A stretch of DNA of 64,000 nt from Vicinamibacterales bacterium (GCA_036504215.1 DASXVO010000081.1:102353-166352); one strand, 5' to 3'; positions 52,275 to 61,970 are shown, counted from the first letter of the stretch. Notes: generated from the sequence alone by a model not told the origin. A program made the numbers and translations.

Positions 52275-54419
52275 ATGGAACGATATCCCGGTCTGCCTCC
52301 GATTCCCGAACGTATTCACCGGCTCGAAGAGCTTGCGTGCGATCTCTGGTGGAGCTGGCACTACCGCGCCCGTGACGTGTTCCGGCGTCTCGACTACCAG
52401 CTCTGGCGCGATGTGGCACACAACCCGGTCCGAATGCTGCGGCTGATCGGCCGCGACCGCCTGGCGCGCGTGGCCACCGACCCGTCCTTCCTCGCGATCT
52501 ACGACAGCGTGATCCACGACATGGATCTGGCGCGCGCGGCGCGGGACACCTGGTGGGGCCAGCGCTTCGCGTCGACGGTTCCCGAGGCCCACATCGCGTA
52601 CTTTTCCGCTGAGTTCGCCGTGCACCAGTCGCTGCCGCTCTACGCGGGCGGCCTCGGCGTGCTGGCCGGTGACACCTGCAAGGAAGCCAGCGACCTCGGC
52701 GTCCCGCTGGTCGGGATCGGCTTCATGTACCCGCAGGGTTACTTCCACCAGCACCTCTCCGCGGAAGGCTGGCAGGAGGAGGCGTACGAGCGGCTCGACT
52801 GGCTCGACGCGCCCATCGAGCCCGCGGTGCGAACCGACGGCACGCCCTGCGTGGTCGCGGTCCCGCTCGGCGACCGCACGGTGCTGGCCGCCGTGTGGAT
52901 CGTGCGGGCCGGGCGCGTGACGCTGTTGTTGCTCGACACCGACCTCCCCGAAAACGCCCCGTGGGACCGCGAACTGTCGGCCCGTCTGTACGCAGGCAAC
53001 CAGGAAACGCGCATCCAGCAGGAGATCGTCCTCGGCCTCGGCGGCGTGCGCGCCTTGCACGCGATGGGCATCGAACCGACCGTCTGGCACCTCAACGAGG
53101 GCCACGCCGCCTTCGTGGTCCTGCAGCGCGTGCGCGAGGCGCTCGAGCGCGGCATGCCGTTCGACGAGGCGGTGACCGAAGTACGGCGGACGACAATCTT
53201 CACGACGCACACCCCGGTGCCCGCCGGCCACGACGCCTTCCCGTTTCACCTCGTCGAAACCTACCTGGCGGGCGCGTGGGGCAGCCTCGGCGGTCTCCGG
53301 GACAAGTTCCTCGCCCTCGGCGCCTACGACAACGGCAACGGCAACGGCACGATGTTCAACATGACCGCGCTGGCGATCCGGTCGGCCGGCGCAGTGAACG
53401 CCGTCAGCCAGTTGCACCGCGACGTCACGCGCAACATGTGGGCGCCAATCTGGTCGAACACGCCAGCCGGCGAGGGCCCCGTTCAGAACATCACGAACGG
53501 CGTCCACGTGCCGACGTGGATCGCGGCGGAATTGTCGAAGCTGTTCGAGAGTTATGTGGCGCCCGACTGGCGTCTGCGTCACGACGATCCGCAACTCTGG
53601 GACGCGGTGCATGCCATCCCCGACGAGGAGTTGTGGGCGGTGCGGCAGTCGCTGCGCCACTACCTGTTCGCCTTCATCCGCGAGCGGGCGCGCATCCGCT
53701 GGATCGAGGAACACGTCGGTCCCGGGCAGGTGGTCGCGGCCGGCACGCTGCTGAACCCGGATGCGCTGACGATCGGCTTCGCGCGGCGCTTCACCGCCTA
53801 CAAGCGGCCGGAACTCCTGTTCCACGACCCGGACCGCCTGGCCCGAATCCTGTCCGGGATTCGGCAGCCGGTACAGATCCTGTTCGCCGGCAAGTCGCAT
53901 CCCGCGGACGACTCGGGCAAGCATCATCTGCAGAGGATCTACAAGCGGGCGATGGGGCAGGACTTCGGCGGCCGTATCGCCTTCATCGACGACTACGACC
54001 TGCACGTTGCGCACTTTCTCGTCCAGGGATGCGACGTGTGGCTCAACACCCCCCGCAAGCCGCTCGAGGCCAGCGGCACCAGCGGCATGAAAGCCGCGGT
54101 CAACGGCGTGCCCCACCTGAGCATCGGCGATGGCTGGTGGGCCGAGGGCTGCACCGGTTCGAACGGGTGGCTGATCGAGGGCGGGTGCACGAGCAACGAC
54201 CCCGCGGAAGTGGATGCGGCCGACGCCGAGGCGCTCTACCGGCTCCTCGAGGGGGAAATCGTGCCGACCTTCCACGATCGTGACGCGAGCGGCGTCCCAC
54301 ACGCCTGGCTGCACGTGGTGAAGGAGTCAATCCGGACGGTGATGCCGAACTTCAGTGCCCGCCGCATGATGAAACAGTACGTCGAGACCATGTACGCGCC
54401 CGCCCTGAAGCGGGGATGA
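52275..54419 (+). CDS. glgP: Alpha-glucan phosphorylase
   Basis: Length 714 aa. Phosphorolysis of storage or malto-glucans to glucose 1-phosphate. It belongs to the shorter, bacterial/archaeal GT35 branch: DLWWSWHYRARDVFRRLD, HLNEGHAAFVVLQRV, RRFTAYKRPELL and the PLP region EASGTSGMKAAVNGV with the cofactor Lys, then IGDGWWAEG. The ATG at 52275 is where homology begins; the longer frame to 52164 lies in the divergent promoter region. A small zinc-ribbon gene follows after 13 bp. Confidence 0.93.
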   Translation: MERYPGLPPIPERIHRLEELACDLWWSWHYRARDVFRRLDYQLWRDVAHNPVRMLRLIGRDRLARVATDPSFLAIYDSVIHDMDLARAARDTWWGQRFASTVPEAHIAYFSAEFAVHQSLPLYAGGLGVLAGDTCKEASDLGVPLVGIGFMYPQGYFHQHLSAEGWQEEAYERLDWLDAPIEPAVRTDGTPCVVAVPLGDRTVLAAVWIVRAGRVTLLLLDTDLPENAPWDRELSARLYAGNQETRIQQEIVLGLGGVRALHAMGIEPTVWHLNEGHAAFVVLQRVREALERGMPFDEAVTEVRRTTIFTTHTPVPAGHDAFPFHLVETYLAGAWGSLGGLRDKFLALGAYDNGNGNGTMFNMTALAIRSAGAVNAVSQLHRDVTRNMWAPIWSNTPAGEGPVQNITNGVHVPTWIAAELSKLFESYVAPDWRLRHDDPQLWDAVHAIPDEELWAVRQSLRHYLFAFIRERARIRWIEEHVGPGQVVAAGTLLNPDALTIGFARRFTAYKRPELLFHDPDRLARILSGIRQPVQILFAGKSHPADDSGKHHLQRIYKRAMGQDFGGRIAFIDDYDLHVAHFLVQGCDVWLNTPRKPLEASGTSGMKAAVNGVPHLSIGDGWWAEGCTGSNGWLIEGGCTSNDPAEVDAADAEALYRLLEGEIVPTFHDRDASGVPHAWLHVVKESIRTVMPNFSARRMMKQYVETMYAPALKRG

Positions 54420-54432
54420 TAGAATCGTCGGG

Positions 54433-54891
54433 ATGCCACGAAAGTCGGTCGCCAAGACACGGTGCGCGCTCTGCGGTGCCAAGGACGTCTCGGAACCTCG
54501 CGGTGAGGAACGCTACTGCCGCGACTGCTGGGACAAGAAGATTGCCGTCGAGGAAATCGTCGCGCGAGAGTTCGCGCTGAAGCGGTACATCCGGGCGCAC
54601 TCCGCCGAGAAGTACCTCGTCTACCACTCCACCATCAAGCGCCCCTGCGGCCAAATCATCGTCATCGACGATGGGTACGACCTGTTCCTGACGATCACCC
54701 TGTACCCGAACTTCTCGTGGGACGAACCGGCCTACCACCTCGAGGGCGACCCCGAAGGGCGGACCTTCGCAGAGATCCTCGTGGACGTCGTCGCAACCGA
54801 GGTCATCGAGCCGTGGGGCGGCGGCAAGTGGCACCTGGAAATCTTCCGGTCCGCGGCGGCAGAGCCCGAGGACTGGAACGGCGAGATGTAA
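54433..54891 (+). CDS. Unknown protein with N-terminal zinc ribbon
   Basis: Length 152 aa. The N-terminus holds two CxxC pairs (CALCGAKD and CRDCWDKK) about 20 residues apart. The rest is an alpha/beta domain (QIIVIDDGYDLFLTITLYPN, GRTFAEILVDVVATEVIEPWG) that I do not recognise. It starts 13 bp behind the phosphorylase gene and is probably co-transcribed, which hints at a link to glycogen metabolism only by position. Confidence 0.7.
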   Translation: MPRKSVAKTRCALCGAKDVSEPRGEERYCRDCWDKKIAVEEIVAREFALKRYIRAHSAEKYLVYHSTIKRPCGQIIVIDDGYDLFLTITLYPNFSWDEPAYHLEGDPEGRTFAEILVDVVATEVIEPWGGGKWHLEIFRSAAAEPEDWNGEM

Positions 54892-54896
54892 ATCTC

Positions 54897-54902
54897 TATA
54901 AT
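54897..54902 (+). promoter_or_regulatory. -10 element before the small secreted protein gene
   Basis: A perfect TATAAT lies just behind the zinc-ribbon stop. The hexamer 17 bp upstream (TGGAAC) is a poor -35. Transcription from here would give a leader of about 54 bases with a strong GGGAGG before the ATG at 54963. Confidence 0.45.
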
Positions 54903-54962
54903 CTTCCCGACTCGGCAGGCAGAGTGCCGCCGGGCCCAGACATGTGCCCCCGGGAGGATTCC

Positions 54963-55412
54963 ATGTTTCGCCTTAATCGCGCTCTTCTGGCGCTCACCCT
55001 CGTGGCCGCCCTCTTCGCCGGGGTGTCGGCCGCCTATGCGCAGGCCGCTGCTCCTGCGCAGGCGACGCCGCCCCCGACACAGACCAGATTCGTGGATGTG
55101 GTGCGCGGCCCCGCCGACATCCAGTATCTCAAGCCGGTCGTCAAGCTCAACAAGGACATCATCGTGACGACCATCCAGGTGAAGAACGTCTCGCCGAAGG
55201 CGATTGCCCGCCTGACGATCGAGGAGTTCTGGTGGGACAAGAACAACAACCCGGTGAGCGGTGACAAGAAGTTCCTCAAGAAGCCGCTGATGGCCGGCGA
55301 AGTGGCCACCATCACGTTGGAGACGCCGAAGAGCGCCAACATGAACCGGAACAACTACAAGTTCTCGCACGCTAACGGCGACATCAAGCCGAAGCAGGTG
55401 AACAAGTTCTAG
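54963..55412 (+). CDS. Small secreted protein of unknown function
   Basis: Length 149 aa. A clear signal peptide ends SAAYAQA (about residue 28). A Pro/Thr linker and a single beta-sandwich-like domain follow, with ITTIQVKNVSPKAIARLTIEEFWWDK, reminiscent of FxLYD-type domains that add tails to exported proteins. The ribosome site GGGAGG is strong, so high expression is likely. Function not recognised. Confidence 0.75.
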   Translation: MFRLNRALLALTLVAALFAGVSAAYAQAAAPAQATPPPTQTRFVDVVRGPADIQYLKPVVKLNKDIIVTTIQVKNVSPKAIARLTIEEFWWDKNNNPVSGDKKFLKKPLMAGEVATITLETPKSANMNRNNYKFSHANGDIKPKQVNKF

Positions 55413-55823
55413 CGCGGGCACGGCACGACCAGCACGAGTGGTCTGGCGCGACAGGTGCTGTAAGGTGCTGCGGGTGCTGCAGGTGCTGCGGGTGCTGCAG
55501 GTGCAAGTGCTAATGGTGCTAATGGTGCTAATGGTGCCGGAGGTGCAGCACCCACGGCACCTCTGGCGCCCTCAACACGTCGAGCATTCTGCCCGCAGCA
55601 CCTGCCGCACCCCTGGCACCGCCGGCACTGCACATCCAGCAGCTCCAGCACCGCACGTCCGGCACCGCACCCGCAGCACCACCAGCACCGCCAGCACCCC
55701 CAGCACCGCACCCGCAGCACCACCAGCACCCGCAGCACCACCAGCACCGCCAGCACCACCAGCACCGCCAGCACCCCCAGCACCTGCTGCTCGTGCCGGC
55801 GCCCGTGCTGCTGCCGCCGCACA
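55413..55823. repeat. Nine-base repeat block between convergent genes
   Basis: The left part (55454-55543) has direct units such as GGTGCTGCG and GGTGCTGCA, then AATGGTGCT three times. The right part (about 55590-55793) has the complementary units CAGCACCAC, CAGCACCGC and CAGCACCCC. Since CAGCACC is the complement of GGTGCTG, the block is a huge imperfect inverted repeat. It separates convergent genes and could end transcription from both sides. All six frames are open here only because the unit length is a multiple of three. Confidence 0.85.
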
Positions 55824-57950
55824 TCACTGCGTAACCCGTATCTGCACTTCCCTGCTGACCGTCGGTCCCTTGGCGAGGCGCGAGCGCGCTTCCACCTTCA
55901 CGACGTAGAGCCCCGGTGACAACCCTTTCAAGGGGATTTTCGCGGTGTAGCCGTAGCCGCCCCGTGCCCCGCCGAGTTCGCTGCTCGACCGCTCGTCCTC
56001 GTGCTTGTACAGTTCCCGTCCATCGTCCGACCGCAGGGTCGTGGCGATGTCCACCCGGTGTGGCGTCTTGCCCTGATTGTCGTAGATCTCCGAGAGCACC
56101 GTCAGTTCCTCGCCGACGCGAAAGTCGCGGACGACAGTCACCGGCCCGGGGAGGAGCTTCCGGAGTTGATCCTCGCCCTCGCCGGACACCGACGGCGTGA
56201 GCCCCGACAGCGTCGAGGTGAAGACGAGGCCGCTCATCGACATCGCGCCGGCGGTGAAGTCGGGAACGTCCAACTCGTAATGGACCGCACCGGTGGCCTG
56301 CCGGTTCACATCCATGGCCGCGATGCGGAGTTGATAGTGTCCGGGCGGCAGATCGAGGCGCGAGGTGACCCGGATGCCGGTTTGCGCGACGAGCGCGTAG
56401 GTCTGCGGCTTGAGCGGCATCCGAACCTTGTTGGTCACGCCGTTCTTGACCTTGCCGTCCTTGTCGAGCGCGATCACCGACAACTCGACCGTGTCCTCGA
56501 ACCGCCCGTCCTTCTCGGTGAACTTCAGGTCACGCCCATCGGCATGGACGACCAGCGACACCGAGGCGCTCGTCCCGGAACCCCTGAACGGAGCGGCGAA
56601 GGCCGTGAGGCGCAGGCCCGGCAACGGCAACGGACTGTTCAACGCCTCCCTGAGGACGGGCGACGTCCCTTCCTTGGCATCCAGTGTCCGCGTGGCCGAT
56701 GCCCTGCCGCGCGGTGCCACATAACCCTTGCGCGCGCGCACCCGGAACCCCGGCTTGTTGATCCGGACCTCGATCTTCCGGAACCGGCCGTCCCGCTTGT
56801 CGTTCGTCGGGTAGTAGCCGAGCACGTAGTACGAACTGTTCTCCTGCCGGATCCGGTCGAACGTGCTCACGAAGTCGTTCGAGTTGAGCGCAGCGAAGCC
56901 ACCGGTCTCGTCGGCGAGCACGCGGAGGCTGTCCTGCTGCAGCCGGAACTCGTCCTGCATCCCCTGCGCGTTGAGGCGGAGCGACGGATCCGCGTCGATG
57001 GGCGGCCCCTGATTCTCGGCGCCCATGCCGGCAAAGCTCGACAGGCCGCGGGGGTCGATGCTGTAGACGACCACGTTCGCCCGGGTGGCGGCGGCGACGG
57101 CGTCGAGTGAATCCTGCCGGATATCGTTCGCCGACTGGTTCTCGAACGGGTCGGTGATGTCGTAGTCGATGCCCTCGCTGAACAGGACGAGCGCTTTGCG
57201 CCGGCCGTGGATGCTGGCCATGAAATCCGACGCCTGGCGGAGCGTGTCGAGCGTGGCCGTGGCGTTGTGCGCGCGCTCGTAGGTGTCGATGTCGCGAGGC
57301 TTGTCGCTCGCCAGACCCGTTCCGGCCGTGGCGTTGTAGTCATCGATCTTGTTGAGCGTTGCGGACCGGAGCGAGCGTCCCATGAAGCGGTCCACCGCCG
57401 CGAGCAGCAGACGCTTGTTGTTCGTGAAGTCCTGCGACGCGTCTCCGCCGGTGCTGATGACGGCCGCTCGATCGTTGGCGGCAACCGAGGTCTCGATGAA
57501 TTTCTTCGCGGCCTTCCGCACCCACGCCGAGTGGAGCGCCTCGGTGTGCAGCGCATCGAGCACGATCAGGTACAGGCGACCGTCCGACTGGTCGGCGTTG
57601 GTCGCCACGTCGGGTTCGATCGGCTGCTTCACGAACAGCGGCGAATCGGGCCGCTCCATCGGGATCTCGACGAGGCTGAAGTTCGTGATGGTCTGCGGCT
57701 TGCCGTCCTCGAACACCTGAAAGTCGTTCGGCCGCAGATTCCCGGCGAAACTCCCCTTCGCGTCGGTCACGACCGCGTCCACTTCGACGTAGTTGATCTC
57801 GACCTTGAAGGTGATCGGCGGCGTCTGTCGGTCCGGCTGCGGCTGCGGAGCCGCGGCCTGGCGTGCGAACAGTCCGACGCCGAGCAGCGCGACGAGAACC
57901 AGGGAGAACATCAGGAGCCGCACACGGCTCGAGAGCAGCAACCTTCGCAT
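55824..57950 (-). CDS. VWFA-related Acidobacterial-domain protein, exported
   Basis: Length 708 aa. N-terminal signal/anchor (about 10-32). The segment VEINYVEVDAVVTDAKG followed by DFQVFEDGKPQTITNFSLVE is the hallmark of the 'VWFA-related Acidobacterial domain' family. A von Willebrand A fold follows (LYLIVLDALHTE, KALVLFSEGIDYD, VYSIDPRGL), then YYVLGYYPTNDKRDGRFRKIEVRI and a C-terminal half of beta domains. The first metal-site DxSxS is degenerate (LDALH). Role unknown, perhaps adhesion or binding; it is the best phylum marker in the window. Confidence 0.92.
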   Translation of the reverse strand: MRRLLLSSRVRLLMFSLVLVALLGVGLFARQAAAPQPQPDRQTPPITFKVEINYVEVDAVVTDAKGSFAGNLRPNDFQVFEDGKPQTITNFSLVEIPMERPDSPLFVKQPIEPDVATNADQSDGRLYLIVLDALHTEALHSAWVRKAAKKFIETSVAANDRAAVISTGGDASQDFTNNKRLLLAAVDRFMGRSLRSATLNKIDDYNATAGTGLASDKPRDIDTYERAHNATATLDTLRQASDFMASIHGRRKALVLFSEGIDYDITDPFENQSANDIRQDSLDAVAAATRANVVVYSIDPRGLSSFAGMGAENQGPPIDADPSLRLNAQGMQDEFRLQQDSLRVLADETGGFAALNSNDFVSTFDRIRQENSSYYVLGYYPTNDKRDGRFRKIEVRINKPGFRVRARKGYVAPRGRASATRTLDAKEGTSPVLREALNSPLPLPGLRLTAFAAPFRGSGTSASVSLVVHADGRDLKFTEKDGRFEDTVELSVIALDKDGKVKNGVTNKVRMPLKPQTYALVAQTGIRVTSRLDLPPGHYQLRIAAMDVNRQATGAVHYELDVPDFTAGAMSMSGLVFTSTLSGLTPSVSGEGEDQLRKLLPGPVTVVRDFRVGEELTVLSEIYDNQGKTPHRVDIATTLRSDDGRELYKHEDERSSSELGGARGGYGYTAKIPLKGLSPGLYVVKVEARSRLAKGPTVSREVQIRVTQ

Positions 57951-57994
57951 AGATATGACCCGCTCGTTCGTGAATAGGCAGACTGGCGCCTACG

Positions 57995-58000
57995 ATTATA
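57995..58000 (-). promoter_or_regulatory. -10 element of the VWFA gene
   Basis: The minus strand carries TATAAT 45 bases before the ATG at 57950. The -35 region is weak. Position fits a short leader. Confidence 0.4.
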
Positions 58001-58025
58001 GACGTTCGGCACGATGTGTTGGCCG

Positions 58026-59462
58026 CTACCCCTTGATGACGCCGAGTGGACGAAGTTGGGCCACGCGCGTGCTGATGCCGGCGCGGTGGACGATGTCCAC
58101 GACTTCCGAGACGTCCTTGTAGGCTTCCGGCATTTCTTCGGCCACCGTGGCCATTCCGGCGGCCATGACGACGACACCGCGGTCCTCCATCTCCTGGCGG
58201 AGCGACCGGCCGCGGACCGCCTGCCGGGCGGCCGACCGGCTCAGCCGGCGGCCGGCCCCATGGCACGTGGACCCGAAGGTGTGGCCGAAGGCGGTATCGG
58301 TGCCGACGAGCACGTACGAGTAGCGACCCATGTCGCCAGGAATCAGGACCGGCTGGCCGACAGCGCGATACAGGGCGGGCGTCTGGAAATGCCCGGCCGG
58401 GTACGCGCGAGTGGCCCCCTTGCGGTGCACGCACACCCGGCGCTCCTTCCCGCCGATGGTGAAGGTCTCGAACTTGGCGATGTTGTGGCAGACGTCGTAG
58501 ACCGAGCAGAGGCCGGTTCGGTCGGGCGCAACGCCGAGGCCCGCGGCGACGCTCTCGCGCACCCAGTGACTCATCACCTGGCGGTTGGCGAACGCGAAGT
58601 TGGCCGCGGCCGCCATGGCGGCAAGATACGATCGCGCTTCGGGCGATCCGAGCGGCGCGCAACACAGTTGGCGGTCTGGCAGATCGATCCCGTACTTGCG
58701 CGCAGCCGCGATCATCACCCGCAGGTGGTCCTCGCACACCTGGTGCCCGAGACCACGCGATCCGCTGTGGATCATCACGGTGATCTGCTCGGGGAACAAC
58801 CCGAACGCCTGCGCGACCGCCTCGTCGTAGATCTCGGCGACGTACTGAATCTCGGCGAAGTGATTGCCCGAACCGAGAGTGCCCATCTGTGGCTGGCCGC
58901 GCTCGCGCGCCCGCGGCGAGACCTGGTCCGGATCGGCGCCGTCGATGCGGCCCTGCTCTTCGATTCGCTCCAGGTCGGCGGCGTCACCAAATCCCCGGCG
59001 CACGGCCCACCCGGCACCGGTCTCCAGCACCCCGCGCAAGTCCTTTGGCGACAACTTCACGTCGCGACGATGGGCGCCGACGCCGGTCGGCACGCTGCGG
59101 TACATCTGCGCCACGATCTCACGAAGGTGCGGCAGCACTTCGTCGCGCGTCAGGCTCGACCGCAGCATCCGAACGCCGCAGTTGATGTCGTAGCCAACGC
59201 CACCCGGCGACACCACCCCCTCGTCCGCGTCCATGGCGGCGACGCCGCCGATGGGGAACCCGTAACCCCAGTGGATGTCCGGCATCGCGAGCGCCGGCTG
59301 GATGATGCCCGGCAGATGGGCGACGTTCACGAGCTGCTGCAGGCTCTGATCGTTCCCGGTGTCGCGCATCATCCGCTCGTCGGCGTAGACGACCGCATCG
59401 ACACGCATACCGCCAGTTTTCGGAATTCGCCAGCGAACCTCGTCGAGCTGTTCGAGTTCCAT
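58026..59462 (-). CDS. rtcB: RNA-splicing ligase RtcB
   Basis: Length 478 aa. It joins 2',3'-cyclic phosphate and 5'-OH RNA ends using GTP and manganese. Family motifs: PDIHWGYGFPIGGVAA, GGVGYDINCGVR, LGSGNHFAEIQ, IHSGSRGLGHQV, and the guanylylated His region STCHGAGRRLSR. The ATG at 59462 has GAGGG five bases before it. The archease gene lies 66 bp upstream in the same direction, a standard pairing, since archease speeds RtcB turnover. Confidence 0.95.
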   Translation of the reverse strand: MELEQLDEVRWRIPKTGGMRVDAVVYADERMMRDTGNDQSLQQLVNVAHLPGIIQPALAMPDIHWGYGFPIGGVAAMDADEGVVSPGGVGYDINCGVRMLRSSLTRDEVLPHLREIVAQMYRSVPTGVGAHRRDVKLSPKDLRGVLETGAGWAVRRGFGDAADLERIEEQGRIDGADPDQVSPRARERGQPQMGTLGSGNHFAEIQYVAEIYDEAVAQAFGLFPEQITVMIHSGSRGLGHQVCEDHLRVMIAAARKYGIDLPDRQLCCAPLGSPEARSYLAAMAAAANFAFANRQVMSHWVRESVAAGLGVAPDRTGLCSVYDVCHNIAKFETFTIGGKERRVCVHRKGATRAYPAGHFQTPALYRAVGQPVLIPGDMGRYSYVLVGTDTAFGHTFGSTCHGAGRRLSRSAARQAVRGRSLRQEMEDRGVVVMAAGMATVAEEMPEAYKDVSEVVDIVHRAGISTRVAQLRPLGVIKG

Positions 59463-59528
59463 GACGGCCCTCATCCGGAAGTGAAGCACCACGAACGCCC
59501 GGATCGCCGAGCCGGTCCGACTCTCGAC

Positions 59529-59948
59529 TCAGATGTCGAGAATCACTCGCGCCTCCCAGCCATCGGGGGTTTCCGCGACTCGCAACTGATGGTAGGTGAT
59601 CCCCTTCACGAGCACCTTCACCGGCAACCGCGCGGCGGCGCCGCGCTCTCCACGCACGGTCGCGCGCAGACGAAGCACCGCGCCCTCCGGTTCGACCGTG
59701 ATCGAGGCATCCCGCCCGACAAACCCGGCCGTGTCGAAGTGGTAGAGCAGCTCGCTCAGCCAATCGACGAGAAGGAGGTCGGTGTCGGCCGTCACCAACT
59801 CGATCGCCAGCGCGTCATCAGCGCGAAGCGCATCCAGTTCGAGGATAGAGTCCCAGAATGCGCGGGCCGCCTCGACGAACAGCTCGTCCAGCGAAGCGGC
59901 CCGGAGGTCGATGCCGATGTCGGCCGTGTGAGCGAAGAACGTGTACAT
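59529..59948 (-). CDS. Archease
   Basis: Length 139 aa, normal size. HTADIGIDLRAASLDELFVEAARAFWD at the start, the metal-site Asp in LLLVDWLSELLYHFD, and the end GITYHQLRVAETPDGWEARVILDI are diagnostic. It acts as a cofactor for RtcB by promoting guanylylation. First gene of the archease-rtcB operon. Short GTGCTGGTG-like 9-mer units stand directly upstream of the start (59950-59985). Confidence 0.95.
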   Translation of the reverse strand: MYTFFAHTADIGIDLRAASLDELFVEAARAFWDSILELDALRADDALAIELVTADTDLLLVDWLSELLYHFDTAGFVGRDASITVEPEGAVLRLRATVRGERGAAARLPVKVLVKGITYHQLRVAETPDGWEARVILDI

Positions 59949-60015
59949 CGTGCTGGCGGTGCTGGTGGTGCGCCCGGTACCGAGGGCGCGCCCAGCGGCC
60001 GCGCATCCGGCACCT

Positions 60016-61938
60016 CTACGATCCGACCGCGATCTCCTTCTTGTCGATGCCGCCCCGTGTCGAACTCACCGCCACACTGGCCTTTCCCGCCCCCTTGATC
60101 TGCCAGCTCACGGTACGCGTCTCGCCCGGCTTGAGCGACCCGACCTCGATCGCCCGCTGCTGCGCCGCCTTTCCCTGGGCCGGCTTGCTCAACTCCTGCC
60201 CCTTGTCGAGCGTGAGCGTCAGCGTGTCCGGCCTGACGATCTTGACCCGCTTGGCAATCTCGAGCGCGGTCGGCATCAGGCCATCATTCGTCACCGTGGC
60301 CTGCACCTCGAACAGTTGGTCGGCGGGGGCCGTGCCCTTCACCGGCGCGACCGTGACGGCGGACAGCGTGACGTGGGGAAGTTGCTGCGCCAGATAGAGG
60401 TTGAACAGCGCCTCGTTCTTGGCCCACGTCTCGAGCAGATCGGGCGGCGGGTTCTGGCTCCAGAACTTCGGATTCCAGCCGCCGATCTCGACGTCTCCAA
60501 GCTGCGGGTGCCTGAACGGCGTCCAGTCCTTGAAGTCCCCCTTGGCCGGGCGGTTCTCGTCATACCACCGCAGGACTTCGAGTTCGTCGATGCGCCCGTC
60601 CTTGTTGTAGTCCACGAACCGGCCGCCGTTCCAGATCTCGTCGCCGTACCAAATGGCGCCGAAGTAGAGATATCCGAAATCGGGTCCGTGGCCGAACAGT
60701 GGTTCGTCGCGGGACGGCTCGCCGGTGAACGGATTCACTCCGCTGCGGGTGGCGTAGACATGATAGACGTCACCGGCCCATGGATAGCCGGTGATTCGGA
60801 GCCCTTCCTTGTCGAACTTGTTGAAGAGCGCCGCGTCCTCGGGGAACATCGCCTCCTCGGTCTTCGCCGTGGACGGCCCACGCAGCAGCATCGGCACGGC
60901 GGTGTCGAGCGACTGGACGATGGCCACGTTCGGGTGCGCCATGAGGAACGAGAAGACCGCGCGTGTCTCGGGCTCGGACAGCGGGTACTCCCCGGCGCCG
61001 CCCTGCGTCCATCCGCGCCCGGTGTCCTCGCTCATCGGGCGCCAGTTGCCCGGGTAGTTGCGGTGCAGGTCGAGGCCGCCGATGCCATCCTCGTTGTAGC
61101 GGCCGTCGCCGTCGTTGTCAATCCCTTCGGAATACTGCAGGTAGTCGCCCTCTCCCTGGGGCACCCGCTTCATCGCGCGCCCGGTCGGATCCTTGGGGTC
61201 CTTGGTGGCGTTGCCCTTCCCGGCGCCCACGAACTTCCGCATCTGCCTGATGAACCCGTCGCCATCGAGGTCCTCCGGCGGGTCCTCGTCCATCAACCCA
61301 TCCCCGTCGTCGTCGTACGGCCGGACCGTGCTGCGGCTCGCTTGTGCCGTATGCTGATAGAGGGCGTTGCCGTCGGGATCGTTGTTGGGCTTGCAGTACA
61401 GCGCGCGGCCATCGACGAGCTTCGTGATGGCGGGGTCCTTCCCGTAGTTCGTGAGCACGTGGTTGATGAAGTAGAGCACCGTCTCGATACCGGTGATCTC
61501 GCCGGCGTGGCGTCCGCCCTCGAGGAAGAACGCGGGCTTGTCGGTGTCCTTGCCGGTCTTGCGGTTGGTAATCGTGATCTGCCAGATGTCACGCCCTTCG
61601 AACGACTTGCCAACCGAGTACAGGTCCACCAGGTCGGGATAGTCGTGCGCCCACCTCTGGAGGAACGCGGTGGCTTCCTCGAGCGAGTGGTAGTGCTGGA
61701 AGTCCAGCTTCCCGGGCTCGAGCGGCTTCATCTGCGGGTAGTCCACGACCGGGAAGATCGATACGCCGTCGCGGATGCCCCCGACGTGGTGCATCGCAGG
61801 GCCCTTGGACGGCGGTTGCTGACCCTGCCGGCCGCCGCGCCCCTGCGGAACGGCCAGCAGAAGGGCGCTGGCGCAGCCGACCAGGAGACCGAGGGTGAGC
61901 CAGAAGCCTGAACGTGTCGTCACGGGATTCCTCCACAA
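60016..61938 (-). CDS. M14 zinc carboxypeptidase with Asp-rich inserts, exported
   Basis: Length 640 aa. Signal/anchor at about 10-30. The M14 domain has the zinc pair in GGRHAGEITG and further residues in GGLDLHRNYP (substrate Asn-Arg). Between them lies an insert with Ca-binding-like loops DDDGDGLMDED, DLDGDGFI and DNDGDGRYNED, and a later DYNKDGRIDELE. Such loops resemble thrombospondin type-3 or dockerin repeats. The C-terminus ends in a beta-sandwich (CARDB-like) domain. It should trim C-terminal residues outside the cell, stabilised by calcium. Confidence 0.87.
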   Translation of the reverse strand: MWRNPVTTRSGFWLTLGLLVGCASALLLAVPQGRGGRQGQQPPSKGPAMHHVGGIRDGVSIFPVVDYPQMKPLEPGKLDFQHYHSLEEATAFLQRWAHDYPDLVDLYSVGKSFEGRDIWQITITNRKTGKDTDKPAFFLEGGRHAGEITGIETVLYFINHVLTNYGKDPAITKLVDGRALYCKPNNDPDGNALYQHTAQASRSTVRPYDDDGDGLMDEDPPEDLDGDGFIRQMRKFVGAGKGNATKDPKDPTGRAMKRVPQGEGDYLQYSEGIDNDGDGRYNEDGIGGLDLHRNYPGNWRPMSEDTGRGWTQGGAGEYPLSEPETRAVFSFLMAHPNVAIVQSLDTAVPMLLRGPSTAKTEEAMFPEDAALFNKFDKEGLRITGYPWAGDVYHVYATRSGVNPFTGEPSRDEPLFGHGPDFGYLYFGAIWYGDEIWNGGRFVDYNKDGRIDELEVLRWYDENRPAKGDFKDWTPFRHPQLGDVEIGGWNPKFWSQNPPPDLLETWAKNEALFNLYLAQQLPHVTLSAVTVAPVKGTAPADQLFEVQATVTNDGLMPTALEIAKRVKIVRPDTLTLTLDKGQELSKPAQGKAAQQRAIEVGSLKPGETRTVSWQIKGAGKASVAVSSTRGGIDKKEIAVGS

Positions 61939-61970
61939 GGGGCAGACCGTTGGGTGGGGTGCGGCGTCAA

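Noticed and set aside
55438..55908. Open frames on both strands across the 9-mer block encoding Val/Leu- and Ala/Pro-rich peptides
   Set aside because: Frames are open only because the repeat unit is a multiple of three; no ribosome site, no domain, and they overlap the end of the VWFA gene.
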